Positions 45,186 to 54,810 are shown, numbered from the stretch's first letter. The stretch: DNA of 64,000 nt from Pseudomonas sp. R76 (GCF_009834565.1 NZ_CP019428.1:5828001-5892000); one strand, 5' to 3'. The notes: generated by a model from the sequence alone, not told the origin. Translations and numbers: made by a program.

Positions 45186-47252
45186 TTACGCGTCCGGTAC
45201 GGCCTGGAACGGGGCTTCTTTATCCGTACGTTCTTTGTTGCCCCAGGCGGCGACGCCGACCTTGAGCGCATAGAACAGGATGCTGAACACCACGAACAGG
45301 AACAGTGCCGTGAGCGTTGCGTTGGTGTAGGCGTTCCAGATCACGTGTTGCATCTGGTCGATGTTCTTGGCCGGCGCGAGGATCTGGCCGTTGGCCAGGG
45401 CGTCGCTGTACTTCTTGGCCAGCGACAGGAAGCCGATCGCCGGGTTGGCGTCGAACAGCTTGATGAAGCCCGCCGTGGTGGTGCAAATCAGCAGCCAGAC
45501 GGCCGGCAGCATGGTCACCCAAATGTAGCGCTGGCGTTTCATTTTGATCAGCACAACGGTGGCGAGCATCAGCGCGATACCGGCCAGCATCTGGTTGGAG
45601 ATACCGAACAGCGGCCACAAGGTGTTGATACCGCCCAGTGGGTCGATCACACCTTGGTACAGCAGATAACCCCACATCGCTACGCAACCTGCGGTTGCAA
45701 TCAGGTTGGCGGTCCAGGACTCGGTGCGCTTGAGCGACGGCACGAAAGAGCCGAGCAAATCCTGGAGCATGAAGCGACCGGCACGGGTGCCGGCGTCGAC
45801 GGCCGTCAGGATGAACAGCGCTTCAAACAGGATCGCAAAGTGGTACCAGAACGCCATGGTGTTTTCACCTGGCAGCACACTGTGCAGGATCTGCGCGATA
45901 CCCACCGCCAAGGTCGGCGCACCGCCGGCACGCGCCAGGATGGTGGTTTCACCGATGTCATGGGCCACCGCCGTCAAGGCTTCCGGGGTAATGGCGAAGC
46001 CCCAGCTGCTGACGGTTTGCGCCACCGTCACCACGTCAGCACCGACCACCGCAGCCGGGCTGTTCATGGCGAAGTACACGCCGGGTTCGATCACCGAAGC
46101 GGCAACCATGGCCATGATCGCCACGAACGACTCCATCAGCATCGCGCCGTAACCGATGTAGCGCGAGTTGACTTCGTTATCCAGCAGCTTGGGCGTGGTG
46201 CCCGAGGAAATCAGCGCGTGGAAACCCGAGACCGCGCCGCAGGCAATGGTGATGAACAGGAACGGGAACAGGCCGCCCTTCCACACCGGGCCGGTGCCGT
46301 CGATGAATTGGGTCAGGGCCGGCATTTTCAACTCTGGCATGGTGACCAGGATGCCGATCGCCAGGGCGATGATGGTGCCGATTTTGAGGAAGGTGGAGAG
46401 GTAGTCACGCGGCGCCAGGATCAGCCACACCGGCAGTACTGCGGCAACGAAACCGTAGCCGATCAGCATCCAGGTGATCTGGATCCCGGTGAAGGAGAAG
46501 GCCTTGGCCCAGACCGGGTCGGCAGCAATCTGCCCGCCCAGCCAGATTGAACCGAGCAGCAACAGCACGCCGATGATCGAGATTTCGCCGATGCGGCCCG
46601 GGCGGATGTAGCGCATGTACACGCCCATGAACATCGCGATCGGAATGGTCGCCATCACCGTGAAGATGCCCCATGGGCTTTCGGCCAGGGCCTTGACCAC
46701 AATGAGCGCCAGCACCGCGAGGATGATGATCATGATCAGGAAGCAGCCGAACAGCGCGATGGTCCCGGGGATGCGACCCATTTCTTCGCGCACCATGTCG
46801 CCCAGGGAGCGGCCATTGCGACGGGTGGACAGGAACAGGACCATGAAGTCTTGCACCGCACCGGCCAGCACCACGCCGGCAATCAGCCACAGCGTGCCTG
46901 GCAGGTAGCCCATTTGCGCCGCCAGTACCGGGCCGACCAGCGGGCCTGCACCGGCAATCGCCGCAAAGTGGTGACCAAAAAGAATGTGTTTGTTGGTCGG
47001 CACATAGTCCAGACCGTCATTGTTGAGCACTGCGGGGGTGGCCCGCCGTGGATCGAGTTGCATCACGTTGTTAGCGATGAACAGACTGTAGTAACGGTAC
47101 GCAACCAGGTAGATGGCCACAGCAGCGACCACAATCCACAAGGCGTTGATCGCCTCGCCGCGGCGCAAGGCCACTACGCCCAGGGCGCACGCTCCTACGA
47201 TTGCCAGCACCAGCCAGGGTAGGTGGCGTAGCAGGCTATTATTATTTTTCAT
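45186..47252 (-). CDS. cstA: CstA/BtsT family carbon-starvation transporter
   Basis: 688 residues from the ATG at 47252; the frame extends 24 codons further without a good start. There are about 16-18 membrane helices. The family motif is present in TNKHILFGHHFAAIAGAGPL and VGPVLAAQMGYLPGTLWLIA. E. coli CstA and BtsT take up peptides and pyruvate by proton symport during carbon limitation. The operon with yjiX and yjiA favours a BtsT-like pyruvate role, and the locus equals PA4606. It is divergent from mapZ across 174 bp. Confidence 0.92.
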   Translation of the reverse strand: MKNNNSLLRHLPWLVLAIVGACALGVVALRRGEAINALWIVVAAVAIYLVAYRYYSLFIANNVMQLDPRRATPAVLNNDGLDYVPTNKHILFGHHFAAIAGAGPLVGPVLAAQMGYLPGTLWLIAGVVLAGAVQDFMVLFLSTRRNGRSLGDMVREEMGRIPGTIALFGCFLIMIIILAVLALIVVKALAESPWGIFTVMATIPIAMFMGVYMRYIRPGRIGEISIIGVLLLLGSIWLGGQIAADPVWAKAFSFTGIQITWMLIGYGFVAAVLPVWLILAPRDYLSTFLKIGTIIALAIGILVTMPELKMPALTQFIDGTGPVWKGGLFPFLFITIACGAVSGFHALISSGTTPKLLDNEVNSRYIGYGAMLMESFVAIMAMVAASVIEPGVYFAMNSPAAVVGADVVTVAQTVSSWGFAITPEALTAVAHDIGETTILARAGGAPTLAVGIAQILHSVLPGENTMAFWYHFAILFEALFILTAVDAGTRAGRFMLQDLLGSFVPSLKRTESWTANLIATAGCVAMWGYLLYQGVIDPLGGINTLWPLFGISNQMLAGIALMLATVVLIKMKRQRYIWVTMLPAVWLLICTTTAGFIKLFDANPAIGFLSLAKKYSDALANGQILAPAKNIDQMQHVIWNAYTNATLTALFLFVVFSILFYALKVGVAAWGNKERTDKEAPFQAVPDA

Positions 47253-47426
47253 TTTTATATTCCAGCCAGGGTGGACAGAAAGGACAGCCAGTCCGAGTTT
47301 AGCGCTACTGGCCTTAAAGGCCACCCCCCTACATTGGTCTAGAGCCTTGCAACGGTAAAAAAAGCAGAAATAAAAGCCCGATGATGGCGCAGGGCTACAA
47401 TCCTCCTATCCACAGAGGAATCGACC

Positions 47427-47795
47427 ATGAGCGAACAGCCGTCTGATCGCCGCCGTTTTCGGCGTATCGCCTTCGATGCACGCACGACTATTGCGCAAAA
47501 CGGCTGGAATTGGCCGGTGCAATTGGTGGACTTGTCGCTGAAAGGATTGTTGGTGCAACGCCCGGACGACTGGCAGGGTAATCGCGCCGAGGCGTTCTAC
47601 GTGGATATCCGCCTTGACCCCCAGGCGCATATCAAGATGCAGGTGAAGCTGGCCCATGATGAGCATGGGCAGCTGGGGTTTGAGTGCGAGCACATCGACC
47701 TGGAGTCGATCAGCCATTTGCGCAGGCTGATCGAGCTGAACCTCGGCGATGAGGAAGAACTTGAGCGCGAGCTCGGCGCGCTGCTGCAGGTGTAA
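47427..47795 (+). CDS. mapZ: MapZ-type PilZ domain c-di-GMP adaptor
   Basis: 122 residues, a single PilZ domain. The c-di-GMP motifs are intact: RxxxR in DRRRFRR (8-13) and DxSxxG in VDLSLKG (35-40). The C-terminal helix SISHLRRLIELNLGDEEELE closely follows the P. aeruginosa protein PA4608 (MapZ). MapZ binds c-di-GMP and then the chemotaxis methyltransferase CheR1, altering flagellar motor switching. Position between cstA and radA matches PA4608. It converges with the exported-protein gene, with stops 5 bases apart. Confidence 0.92.
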   Translation: MSEQPSDRRRFRRIAFDARTTIAQNGWNWPVQLVDLSLKGLLVQRPDDWQGNRAEAFYVDIRLDPQAHIKMQVKLAHDEHGQLGFECEHIDLESISHLRRLIELNLGDEEELERELGALLQV

Positions 47796-47799
47796 CGCT

Positions 47800-48534
47800 T
47801 TACGGAAACGCCGTACGTGCCGGGAATTCGTTTTCTGCGTCCCAGTAGCCCGCCTTTTGACTCGAGGTGGCCTGCCATTGGCCGTCGACAAACCGGTAGG
47901 TTTCAAACCGCGTGGCGAAATCATCATCGCCGTCACCGTCCATAAATGACGAGACTTGCAACAACTCATCTGCGCCGCCGTCGGCGGGCGTTGCGATCTG
48001 CCACGCGGCTTTGCCGGTCTGGGCCAGGGTCAATGGCTCGACCTTACCGTCGGCGCCCTTGTAGCTCACGGGTTTGAGTTGCTGTTTGGCTGGCAGCAGC
48101 AGTTGCGTCGCAGGGCCGCTGTAACTGCCCATCGGCGCCGTCTGATCAATGCTCAAAAAATACACAGGGTCCGGCAGCCCTTTGAGCGGGGCCTTCTCGA
48201 CTTTGGCCAATGGGTAACCAAGCTCTTCGCTGGCCAGCACCTCGCCGGACGCCGACAGCAAACGCACGCGGGCTTTGAGCAACGGGTTTTCGACCAGGTC
48301 ACCGGGCTCGTCAAACGAGTCCTCGTCCAGGCCATTGCCCCAGCTGTCTTTGTGCAATTGGGCGCTGATGCGCTGGTCTTCCAGCACTTGCAGCACGCTG
48401 CCGTCCTGGGTCGCCAACTTCTGCGCAGACCGGTAACCGGCCGGCAGCTTGGCCGACTCGGCCAAGGCGATGCCCGGCAAACCCACCAAGGCCATGAACA
48501 GGGCAACGGCTGCCCAGCGATTCGTGTTGTGCAT
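47800..48534 (-). CDS. Exported protein of unknown function
   Basis: About 244 residues from the ATG at 48534, with AGGGATG upstream; ATGs at 48543 and 48558 are alternatives. The signal peptide MHNTNRWAAVALFMALVGLP ends at ALA. The mature part is acidic and beta-rich, with an Asp-rich loop (SFMDGDGDDDFATRFETYRF) that could bind calcium. It starts 28 bp after the radA stop on the same strand and may be cotranscribed with it. Not recognised. Confidence 0.6.
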   Translation of the reverse strand: MHNTNRWAAVALFMALVGLPGIALAESAKLPAGYRSAQKLATQDGSVLQVLEDQRISAQLHKDSWGNGLDEDSFDEPGDLVENPLLKARVRLLSASGEVLASEELGYPLAKVEKAPLKGLPDPVYFLSIDQTAPMGSYSGPATQLLLPAKQQLKPVSYKGADGKVEPLTLAQTGKAAWQIATPADGGADELLQVSSFMDGDGDDDFATRFETYRFVDGQWQATSSQKAGYWDAENEFPARTAFP

Positions 48535-48561
48535 TGCACTCATCCCTGACTGATCCATGAA

Positions 48562-49929
48562 TTATTCGAACAGTGCATCCAACGCCTGCTCCAGGCGCGT
48601 GACGCCAATCACCTTTAACCCAGCGGGCATCTCTTTTGGCGCGTTGCCCTTGGGCACAATCGCACGCTTGAAGCCGTGTTTGGCGGCTTCTTTAAGGCGC
48701 TCCTGGCCACTCGGCACCGGGCGCACTTCGCCGGACAGGCCGACTTCACCAAACACCAGCAAATCATGGGGCAGCGGCTTATTGCGCAGGCTGGACATCA
48801 CCGCCGCCATCAACGCCAGGTCGGAAGCGGTTTCCAACACCTTGACACCGCCGACCACGTTAAGGAACACGTCCTGATCGTGGGTGGGAATGCCGCCGTG
48901 ACGGTGCAACACCGCCAGCAGCATCGCCAAGCGGTTCTGATCCAGCCCGAGGGTGACCCGGCGCGGGTTGGCCAGGTGGCTGTCATCCACCAGCGCCTGG
49001 ACTTCCACCAGCATCGGCCGGGTGCCTTCCCACGTGGCCATCACCACACTGCCCGGGACTTCTTCCTGGGCACGCGTGAGAAAAATCGCCGATGGGTTGG
49101 AGACTTCTTTCAGGCCGCGGTCAGTCATGGCGAACACGCCCAATTCGTTGACCGCGCCAAAGCGGTTCTTCACCGCCCGCAGCAAGCGGAGCCGGCCATC
49201 GGATTCGCCTTCGAAATACAGCACGGTGTCGACCATATGCTCGAGCACTCGCGGCCCGGCCAACGCGCCTTCTTTGGTCACATGGCCGACCAGGAAGATC
49301 GCCGTACCGCTCTGCTTGGCATACCGCACCAGCAGCGCCGCACTCTCGCGCACCTGGGACACGCCGCCCGGTGCCGATTGCAGCTGCTCGGTGAAAATTG
49401 TCTGGATCGAGTCGATCACCATGACTTTGGGCTTTTCGATGCGGGCCGTGGCGATGATGCTTTCGATGCAGGTTTCGGTCATCACCCGCAGTTGGTCCTG
49501 GGGCAAGCCCAGGCGCCGGGCGCGCATGGCCACTTGCTGCTGGGATTCTTCGCCGGTGACGTACAGTGCCGGCATGCGGCTGGCGATGCTGCACAGGGTT
49601 TGCAGCAGGATGGTCGATTTGCCGATGCCGGGGTCACCGCCGATCAGCACCACCGAGCCATCCACCAGGCCGCCGCCGAGTACGCGGTCCAGCTCGCCGG
49701 AGGCGGTGGAGAAGCGCGGGATCTCTTCAACGCTGACTTCGGCCAGGGTTTTGATCTGCGCCTGTTGCCCGGTCCAGCCGGCACGGCCGGTGGGGGCCGC
49801 AGCGCCGCCGCTTTCAATCATGGTTTCCGTCAGGGTGTTCCACGCGCCGCACTCGGTGCACTGGCCGGCCCACTTGGGAAAGGTCGCGCCGCACTCGGTG
49901 CAGCCGTACATGCGCTTGGCCTTTGCCAT
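48562..49929 (-). CDS. radA: DNA repair protein RadA
   Basis: 455 residues, full length. The N-terminal C4 zinc finger (CTECGATFPKWAGQCTECGA), RecA-like ATPase with Walker A GGDPGIGKST, RadA-specific KNRFG motif (AVKNRFGAVNELGVF) and C-terminal Lon-protease-like domain are all present. RadA drives branch migration of recombination intermediates with RecA. Position between mapZ and ankB-katB matches PA4609. Confidence 0.96.
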   Translation of the reverse strand: MAKAKRMYGCTECGATFPKWAGQCTECGAWNTLTETMIESGGAAAPTGRAGWTGQQAQIKTLAEVSVEEIPRFSTASGELDRVLGGGLVDGSVVLIGGDPGIGKSTILLQTLCSIASRMPALYVTGEESQQQVAMRARRLGLPQDQLRVMTETCIESIIATARIEKPKVMVIDSIQTIFTEQLQSAPGGVSQVRESAALLVRYAKQSGTAIFLVGHVTKEGALAGPRVLEHMVDTVLYFEGESDGRLRLLRAVKNRFGAVNELGVFAMTDRGLKEVSNPSAIFLTRAQEEVPGSVVMATWEGTRPMLVEVQALVDDSHLANPRRVTLGLDQNRLAMLLAVLHRHGGIPTHDQDVFLNVVGGVKVLETASDLALMAAVMSSLRNKPLPHDLLVFGEVGLSGEVRPVPSGQERLKEAAKHGFKRAIVPKGNAPKEMPAGLKVIGVTRLEQALDALFE

Positions 49930-49964
49930 TTGAGAACCTCCAACCGAAAAACCGCGATGATAGC

Positions 49965-50504
49965 TCAGCGCGGTGCCGGGGTCCGAATTTCACCACTGGC
50001 CAATCGTGAAGCGCTGTTGCCGATTGGGTCTTCGGCGTTGAGGTCGGCGCCTTTGGCTTTGAGTTCATCGAGCAGTTCGACACGTTTGAACAGCCCGGCG
50101 TACATGGCCGCCGTCTGCCCGGCGCCGTTGCGCTGGTCGGGGTTGCAGTCGGTGGCGAGCAGGCGCTGGGCAATTTTCAGTTCACCCTTGAAGATCGCGC
50201 CCATCAGCGCGGTGTTGCCGCGTTTGTCCTGCACACAGGCGTCGGCGCCGGCGTTGAGCAAGCGCTCCACAAAAGAGCCCTGGCCGTGATAGGCGGCGAG
50301 GATCAGCGCGGTGTAGCCCTTGTCGTCCTGAGTGTTGAGGCTGTAGCCGGATTCGATGAAGGTGTTGAGCATGTCGATATCGCCACGGCGGGCGGCGTCG
50401 AAGTAGTAGTCCTGCAATTGCGCCTTGAGCGCGACCGGGTCAGGCGACTCGGCATGGGCGACAAAAGCCAGCATCGCCATCAATAAACCAATCGAAATAC
50501 GCAT
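49965..50504 (-). CDS. ankB: Ankyrin-repeat protein AnkB
   Basis: 179 residues from the ATG at 50504; an upstream in-frame ATG at 50540 is not preceded by a ribosome site. A signal peptide (MRISIGLLMAMLAFVAHAES) leads into four or five ankyrin repeats, for example NTQDDKGYTALILAAYHGQG and VQDKRGNTALMGAIFKGELK. It follows katB after 57 bp on the same strand. In P. aeruginosa katB-ankB form one peroxide-induced operon and AnkB supports KatB activity in the periplasm. The pairing here argues for the same role. Confidence 0.88.
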   Translation of the reverse strand: MRISIGLLMAMLAFVAHAESPDPVALKAQLQDYYFDAARRGDIDMLNTFIESGYSLNTQDDKGYTALILAAYHGQGSFVERLLNAGADACVQDKRGNTALMGAIFKGELKIAQRLLATDCNPDQRNGAGQTAAMYAGLFKRVELLDELKAKGADLNAEDPIGNSASRLASGEIRTPAPR

Positions 50505-50561
50505 GGGGTGTTCTCCTGCCAGGAGTCGACGCCCGTGCAAGGGCGCCGACGGGAACGGACG

Positions 50562-52103
50562 TCAGTCGGTCAGTTTGTCTGCCAGCGCTTTCACGCGCGC
50601 CAGGTCACCTTTGGCGACTTTGGTCACGCCAGTGCCGTATTCAGGGTCCGCCTTGTAGAGGAACGACAGGATGATGTGCTTGCTCTCATCGTCAGTCGTC
50701 GCCAGCGAGCCGCCGAAGTTTTCGATCAAGTCCTGGCGCTCTTTCTTGCTGTAGGAACGATACAAATCACCGGCTTGCTTGAAGTTCTGCTCACGCTGGA
50801 TCTTCGCTTGCTGGGTGCTGCCCGACAGCGCCGACTGGCTGTAGCGTGCGGTTTGCGGCTCTTCGCGTGGCAGCAGGCGGCTTGGCTGGTAGTTCACGCC
50901 GGTGGTGGTTTTGCCTGAGTTCATCGCACCGTCCTGGTTACCGTTGTTGACGGTCACCCGTGGAGCGTTGATCGGCAGTTGCAGGGCATTCGGCCCAAGG
51001 CGGTACATCTGTGTGTCGGCGTAGGAGAACACTCGGCCTTGCAGCAGGCGATCTTCCGACGGCTCGATGCCCGGCACGAGGTTGGCCGGGGCCATGGCCA
51101 CTTGCTCGGTTTCCTGGAAGACATTCGCCGGGTTGCGGTTCAGCACCATCTGGCCAACTTTGCGTTCCGGCACATTCGGCCAGATTTTGGTGGCGTCCAA
51201 TGGGTCGAAGTCAAACTTTGCCAAGTCTTCAGGTTTAAGGACTTGCACGTACAAGTCCCACTTGGGGAAGTCGCCTTTATTGATATGGGTGACCAAGTCG
51301 TTGGTCATATGGCTGTAGTCGCGCCCTTGCACGTCGGTGACTTGTTTGGGGTCGAGGTTCTTGATGCCTTGCAGGCTCTTCCAGTGGAACTTGACGTAGT
51401 GCACTTCGCCCTTGGCGTTAATCAACTTGTAGGCATGTACGCCGTTGCCGTCCATTTCACGGTAACTGGCCGGGGTGCCGGAGTCGGAATACAGCTCGGT
51501 CAGCGTGCGGGTGGACTCGGGCACATGGGAGAAGAAATCGAAACGGCGGGAATCGTCGTCCAGGTTAGTGCGCGGGTCGGGCTTGAACGCGTGGACCATG
51601 TCCGGGAACTTGATCGCATCGCGAATAAAGAACGTCGGGAAGTTATTGCCGACCAAGTCCCAGTTACCTTCAGCGGTATAGAACTTGGTGGCAAAGCCGC
51701 GTGGGTCGCGCAGGGTTTCCGGGGAATGGTTGCCGTGGACCACGGCGGAGAAACGCACAAACACCGGCGTGGCCTCACCGGCCGCGAACACTTTGGCTTT
51801 GGTCAGGTCGCTGAGGTTGTCGGTGACGGTGAAGGTGCCGTGGGCGCCGGTGCCACGGGCGTGCACCACGCGCTCGGGGATGCGTTCACGGTCAAAACGC
51901 TGCAATTTTTGAATCAGTTGCACGTCTTGCAGCAGCACCGGGCCGTTGGCACCGGCGGTTTGCGAGTTCTGGTTGTCGCCCACTGCGGCACCGTTATCGC
52001 GCGTGAGGTTGGCGGCGTGTACGGAGAGCGACAGCAGGCTGGCGCTTGCGAGCATCAGCGCATGTCGCGCGAGAACCGGGCCGCGCTTCATTGGATTGTT
52101 CAT
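50562..52103 (-). CDS. katB: Periplasmic catalase KatB
   Basis: 513 residues with a signal peptide (to about SVHA, residue 30), so the enzyme is exported. Catalytic His in RVVHARGTGAHGTF, Asn in NNFPTFFIRD, and the heme-proximal tyrosine in RVFSYADTQMYRLGPN are all intact, typical of small-subunit clade 3 catalases. It breaks down H2O2. GAGGAAACC precedes the ATG. It heads the katB-ankB unit. In P. aeruginosa katB is induced by peroxide through OxyR, but I could not mark an OxyR site with confidence. Confidence 0.94.
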   Translation of the reverse strand: MNNPMKRGPVLARHALMLASASLLSLSVHAANLTRDNGAAVGDNQNSQTAGANGPVLLQDVQLIQKLQRFDRERIPERVVHARGTGAHGTFTVTDNLSDLTKAKVFAAGEATPVFVRFSAVVHGNHSPETLRDPRGFATKFYTAEGNWDLVGNNFPTFFIRDAIKFPDMVHAFKPDPRTNLDDDSRRFDFFSHVPESTRTLTELYSDSGTPASYREMDGNGVHAYKLINAKGEVHYVKFHWKSLQGIKNLDPKQVTDVQGRDYSHMTNDLVTHINKGDFPKWDLYVQVLKPEDLAKFDFDPLDATKIWPNVPERKVGQMVLNRNPANVFQETEQVAMAPANLVPGIEPSEDRLLQGRVFSYADTQMYRLGPNALQLPINAPRVTVNNGNQDGAMNSGKTTTGVNYQPSRLLPREEPQTARYSQSALSGSTQQAKIQREQNFKQAGDLYRSYSKKERQDLIENFGGSLATTDDESKHIILSFLYKADPEYGTGVTKVAKGDLARVKALADKLTD

Positions 52104-52390
52104 CGAGGTTTCCTCTGGTTTTTTTAGTGCACATTCAGTTGTGCTTGCCAGAGGCTAGTGACCCGCGAGTCAGAAGATAAATAGAAAAACCCCACCGGGC
52201 CGATTAGGAAAATACGGTGGTAAGCCACTGAAATAGCGAGTATTCCGCGCGCGATTGGTGGCACTTTGCAAACTATTTGCGATTTAATGTGTCGATAAAA
52301 ATTGACAGTGTTAACGGTTGTGTCGCGCAAGCCTTCTGCGACTGACTTACACTGACTTCCACCCTTCTCATCTGTAACAAGGAATAACCT

Positions 52391-52807
52391 ATGGGCGTGA
52401 TCAGTGAGTTCAAGGCCTTCGCGGTCAAAGGCAATGTGGTCGACATGGCCGTCGGTATCATCATCGGCGCCGCTTTCGGCAAAATTGTTTCCTCGTTTGT
52501 GGGCGACGTGGTGATGCCGCCTATCGGTCTGCTGATCGGTGGCGTGGATTTCGGGGACTTGGCGATAACGCTCAAAGCCGCGCAGGGTAACGTGCCCGCC
52601 GTGGTGCTGGCGTACGGCAAGTTCATCCAGAGCGTGATCGACTTCGTGATCGTGGCCTTTGCAATCTTCATGGGCGTGAAGGCGATCAACCGCCTGAAGC
52701 GCGAAGAGGCTGTGGCCCCCAGCTTGCCGCCAACGCCAAGCAAGGAAGAAGTGTTACTGGGTGAGATCCGCGATCTGCTCAAGGCACAGAACGACAAGCC
52801 GCTTTAA
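52391..52807 (+). CDS. mscL: Large-conductance mechanosensitive channel MscL
   Basis: 138 residues, normal size. [20 protein letters not shown] then [20 protein letters not shown] is the N-terminal amphipathic helix and pore-lining first membrane helix. The second helix is [20 protein letters not shown], followed by the C-terminal cytoplasmic helix [12 protein letters not shown]. The pentamer opens under membrane tension to release solutes in osmotic downshock. It is divergent from katB and ends in a bidirectional terminator. Confidence 0.96.
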   Translation: MGVISEFKAFAVKGNVVDMAVGIIIGAAFGKIVSSFVGDVVMPPIGLLIGGVDFGDLAITLKAAQGNVPAVVLAYGKFIQSVIDFVIVAFAIFMGVKAINRLKREEAVAPSLPPTPSKEEVLLGEIRDLLKAQNDKPL

Positions 52808-52823
52808 TCAGCTCGGGCTTGGC

Positions 52824-52857
52824 AAAAAAGGCGCCTGTTGCAGGCGCCTTTTTTTTC
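52824..52857. terminator. Bidirectional terminator between mscL and fpr
   Basis: AAAAAAGGCGCCTG, TTG loop, CAGGCGCCTTTTTTTT. A and T runs on both sides let it serve both convergent genes. Confidence 0.93.
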
Positions 52858-52866
52858 CTCGGCGGT

Positions 52867-53643
52867 TTACCAGTAGTTTTCCACTGCCACCTGGCCAGGA
52901 CGGCGGCTCAGGCTCAGTTGCATGTCGCGTTGTTTGAGCAGTTGGCGGGTGTCATCGACCATCTGCGGGTTGCCGCAAATCAGTACGCGGGAGTGTTCCG
53001 GGGTCAGTTCAACGCCGGCAGCACGCTCCAACTCGCCATTCTCGATAAGGGTGGTAATACGCCCATTCAGCGCCCCCGGGTGCTGCTCACGGGTCACGGT
53101 AGGAATGTAGACGAGCTTGTGAGCGTGCTCGGCCAGGTACTCACGCTCGCCCAGTTCCTTGATCAGCGCCTGATACGCCAGCTCCTGGGCCTCCCGAGCG
53201 CTGTACACCAGCACAATGCGCTCGAATTTTTCCCACACCTCAAAGTCCTGCAGGATCGACAGGAATGGCGCCACGCCCGTCCCGGTGCCGAGCAACCACA
53301 AATCACGTCCGTCGACAAAGCGGTTGAGTGTCAGGAAGCCCGTGGCCTGACGCTCCACCAGCAGCGTATCGCCCACCTGCAGGCGACTCAGCTCACTGGT
53401 GAATTCGCCGCCCGGTACAACGATGGAAAAGAAGTCGAGGTGCTCGTCAAACGGCGAAGACACGATGGAATAGGCACGCCATACGGTGCTGCCATCCGCC
53501 TTGGCGACGCCCAAACGCACGAACTGGCCTGCCGTAAACCGAAAACCCGGGTCGCGCGTGGTGCGCAAGGTAAACAGGCTGGGGGTCAGCGATTGCACGT
53601 CGAGCAAGGTCTGGCGGGTAAATTTCTCAGCACTGGCCGTCAT
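52867..53643 (-). CDS. fpr: Ferredoxin--NADP(+) reductase
   Basis: 258 residues, the bacterial subclass I size. The FAD-binding RxYS is in WRAYSIVSSP, the NADP-binding glycine loop in LLGTGTGVAPFLSILQDFEV and CGNP in VLICGNPQMVDD. It transfers electrons between NADPH and ferredoxin or flavodoxin, supporting iron-sulfur and redox-stress metabolism. The C-terminus ends in a tryptophan (VENYW). Next to mscL it matches PA4615 rather than the finR-linked fpr, so the genome may hold another copy. Confidence 0.88.
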   Translation of the reverse strand: MTASAEKFTRQTLLDVQSLTPSLFTLRTTRDPGFRFTAGQFVRLGVAKADGSTVWRAYSIVSSPFDEHLDFFSIVVPGGEFTSELSRLQVGDTLLVERQATGFLTLNRFVDGRDLWLLGTGTGVAPFLSILQDFEVWEKFERIVLVYSAREAQELAYQALIKELGEREYLAEHAHKLVYIPTVTREQHPGALNGRITTLIENGELERAAGVELTPEHSRVLICGNPQMVDDTRQLLKQRDMQLSLSRRPGQVAVENYW

Positions 53644-54099
53644 GAGGGGCTCCGTTTAACAGGTGCCCTAGTGTCCCTCAAAGTCGCGCAGGGAAACACC
53701 GCTGGTTTGTACTGGCATTGCGATTGTTCGACAGTCTTACAGGTAGGCATGAGATTAGGCTGCTCAGCTACTTGTAACAATTAAATACAAGGCAGCTGTC
53801 TAGTTCGAACTAATCATTTAGCTATTTCCCCGCTTTCTCCATGTCATTAGATGACGCCTTGAATTTAATTGCCAGCATTTTAACATCGCCGGCAAGTTGT
53901 TAAAAACAATGAATTTTTCCGGGCGGCTAGTCATCCTGTACAAAAATAAACCTCCTGCACACGTTAGGGAAAATGAAATGCGGATAACAGGCAAATTCTT
54001 TTCACACAAAATAAGTAGGACATGTCCTACACTAATTTTCGTGCCGCATTGGGGGCCAGGACGTACCCAAGTCACACTAACACCCATGGAGAGTTACCA
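53644..54099. other. AT-rich region upstream of the LuxR gene
   Basis: No gene. The 456 bases are markedly AT-rich and contain two perfect palindromes, TAGTTCGAACTA (53801-53812) and the 16-bp one at 54015. They may hold a regulated promoter for the LuxR gene. Confidence 0.5.
54015..54030. promoter_or_regulatory. 16-bp perfect palindrome, candidate lux-type operator
   Basis: GTAGGACATGTCCTAC is fully self-complementary and lies 70 bp before the LuxR start. It is near the size of LuxR-family sites, although it does not match the classic CTG-N10-CAG pattern. Confidence 0.5.
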
Positions 54100-54810
54100 A
54101 TGGTTAACTGGCGCAATACAAGACTCCCCAAACTGGAGGGTGAGAACAAGATCACCACTGTTTATGACATGGTCATCAATCACACCTACCAGCTAGGGTT
54201 TGAATACTGTTCTTTCACAATGAGCTCACAACAATCCAACCATCAGACGAAACCGATCAATTTAAATAACTATCCGAATGAATGGAACACACTTTATAAC
54301 CAAGCGCACTTTTTTGATGTAGACCCTGTCGTTGCTCACTGCAAACGTAGCGTGCTGCCGATTGTGTGGGAGCAGAAGACCTTCAACGCCTCACCGGATT
54401 TATGGGCGTTGGCCCAATCGTTTGGCGTGCACTTGGGCTGGACCCAGGCAGTGCATGACTTCCAAGGCGTGTTCAGCATGCTGACCCTGGGTCGAAGTAC
54501 CGGCAAAGTCACCCCCGAAGAACTTTACGAGAAAGCCGGCCAGGTACTGTGGCTCTGCCATGCGATGCACGCAGTGGTAGCCCATAAATATGCCGACAAA
54601 CCGGGCATCACGCCCCCTTGCAAGCTGACGCCACGGGAAACGGATATCCTCAGATGGTCAGCCATGGGCAAGACTGCATCAGACATCGCCACGATCCTGT
54701 GCTTGTCAGAGCGTACCGTGGGCTTTCATATCAGCAGTTGCCTCAGGAAACTGGGCGTCAATAACAAGATCGCCGCCGTACTCTGTGCCTCGAAAGCCTG
54801 GTTGTTTTAG
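54100..54810 (+). CDS. LuxR-family regulator with autoinducer-binding domain (solo)
   Basis: 236 residues from the ATG at 54100, behind GGAGAG; an ATG at 54022 lies inside the palindrome and is unlikely. The N-terminal domain keeps the residues that contact acyl-homoserine lactones in TraR/LasR: W62, Y66, D75, P76, W90 and G113. The C-terminal HTH (LTPRETDILRWSAMGKTASD then IATILCLSERTVGFHISSCL) is complete. No luxI gene is nearby, so it is an orphan that may sense signals made elsewhere in the genome or by neighbours. The intact binding residues argue against the plant-compound-sensing subgroup. Confidence 0.85.
   Translation: MVNWRNTRLPKLEGENKITTVYDMVINHTYQLGFEYCSFTMSSQQSNHQTKPINLNNYPNEWNTLYNQAHFFDVDPVVAHCKRSVLPIVWEQKTFNASPDLWALAQSFGVHLGWTQAVHDFQGVFSMLTLGRSTGKVTPEELYEKAGQVLWLCHAMHAVVAHKYADKPGITPPCKLTPRETDILRWSAMGKTASDIATILCLSERTVGFHISSCLRKLGVNNKIAAVLCASKAWLF

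Noticed and set aside
44826..46550. A 574-codon plus-strand open frame
   Set aside because: It is opposite cstA and yjiX and begins in a REP cluster; composition is typical of antisense shadows.
52141..52260. OxyR site upstream of katB
   Set aside because: An OxyR site is expected from P. aeruginosa, but I could not align four ATAG-type blocks at the right spacing by eye.
53720..53745. TGGCATTGCGATTG as a sigma-54 promoter
   Set aside because: The GC doublet is not at the required spacing from the GG doublet.
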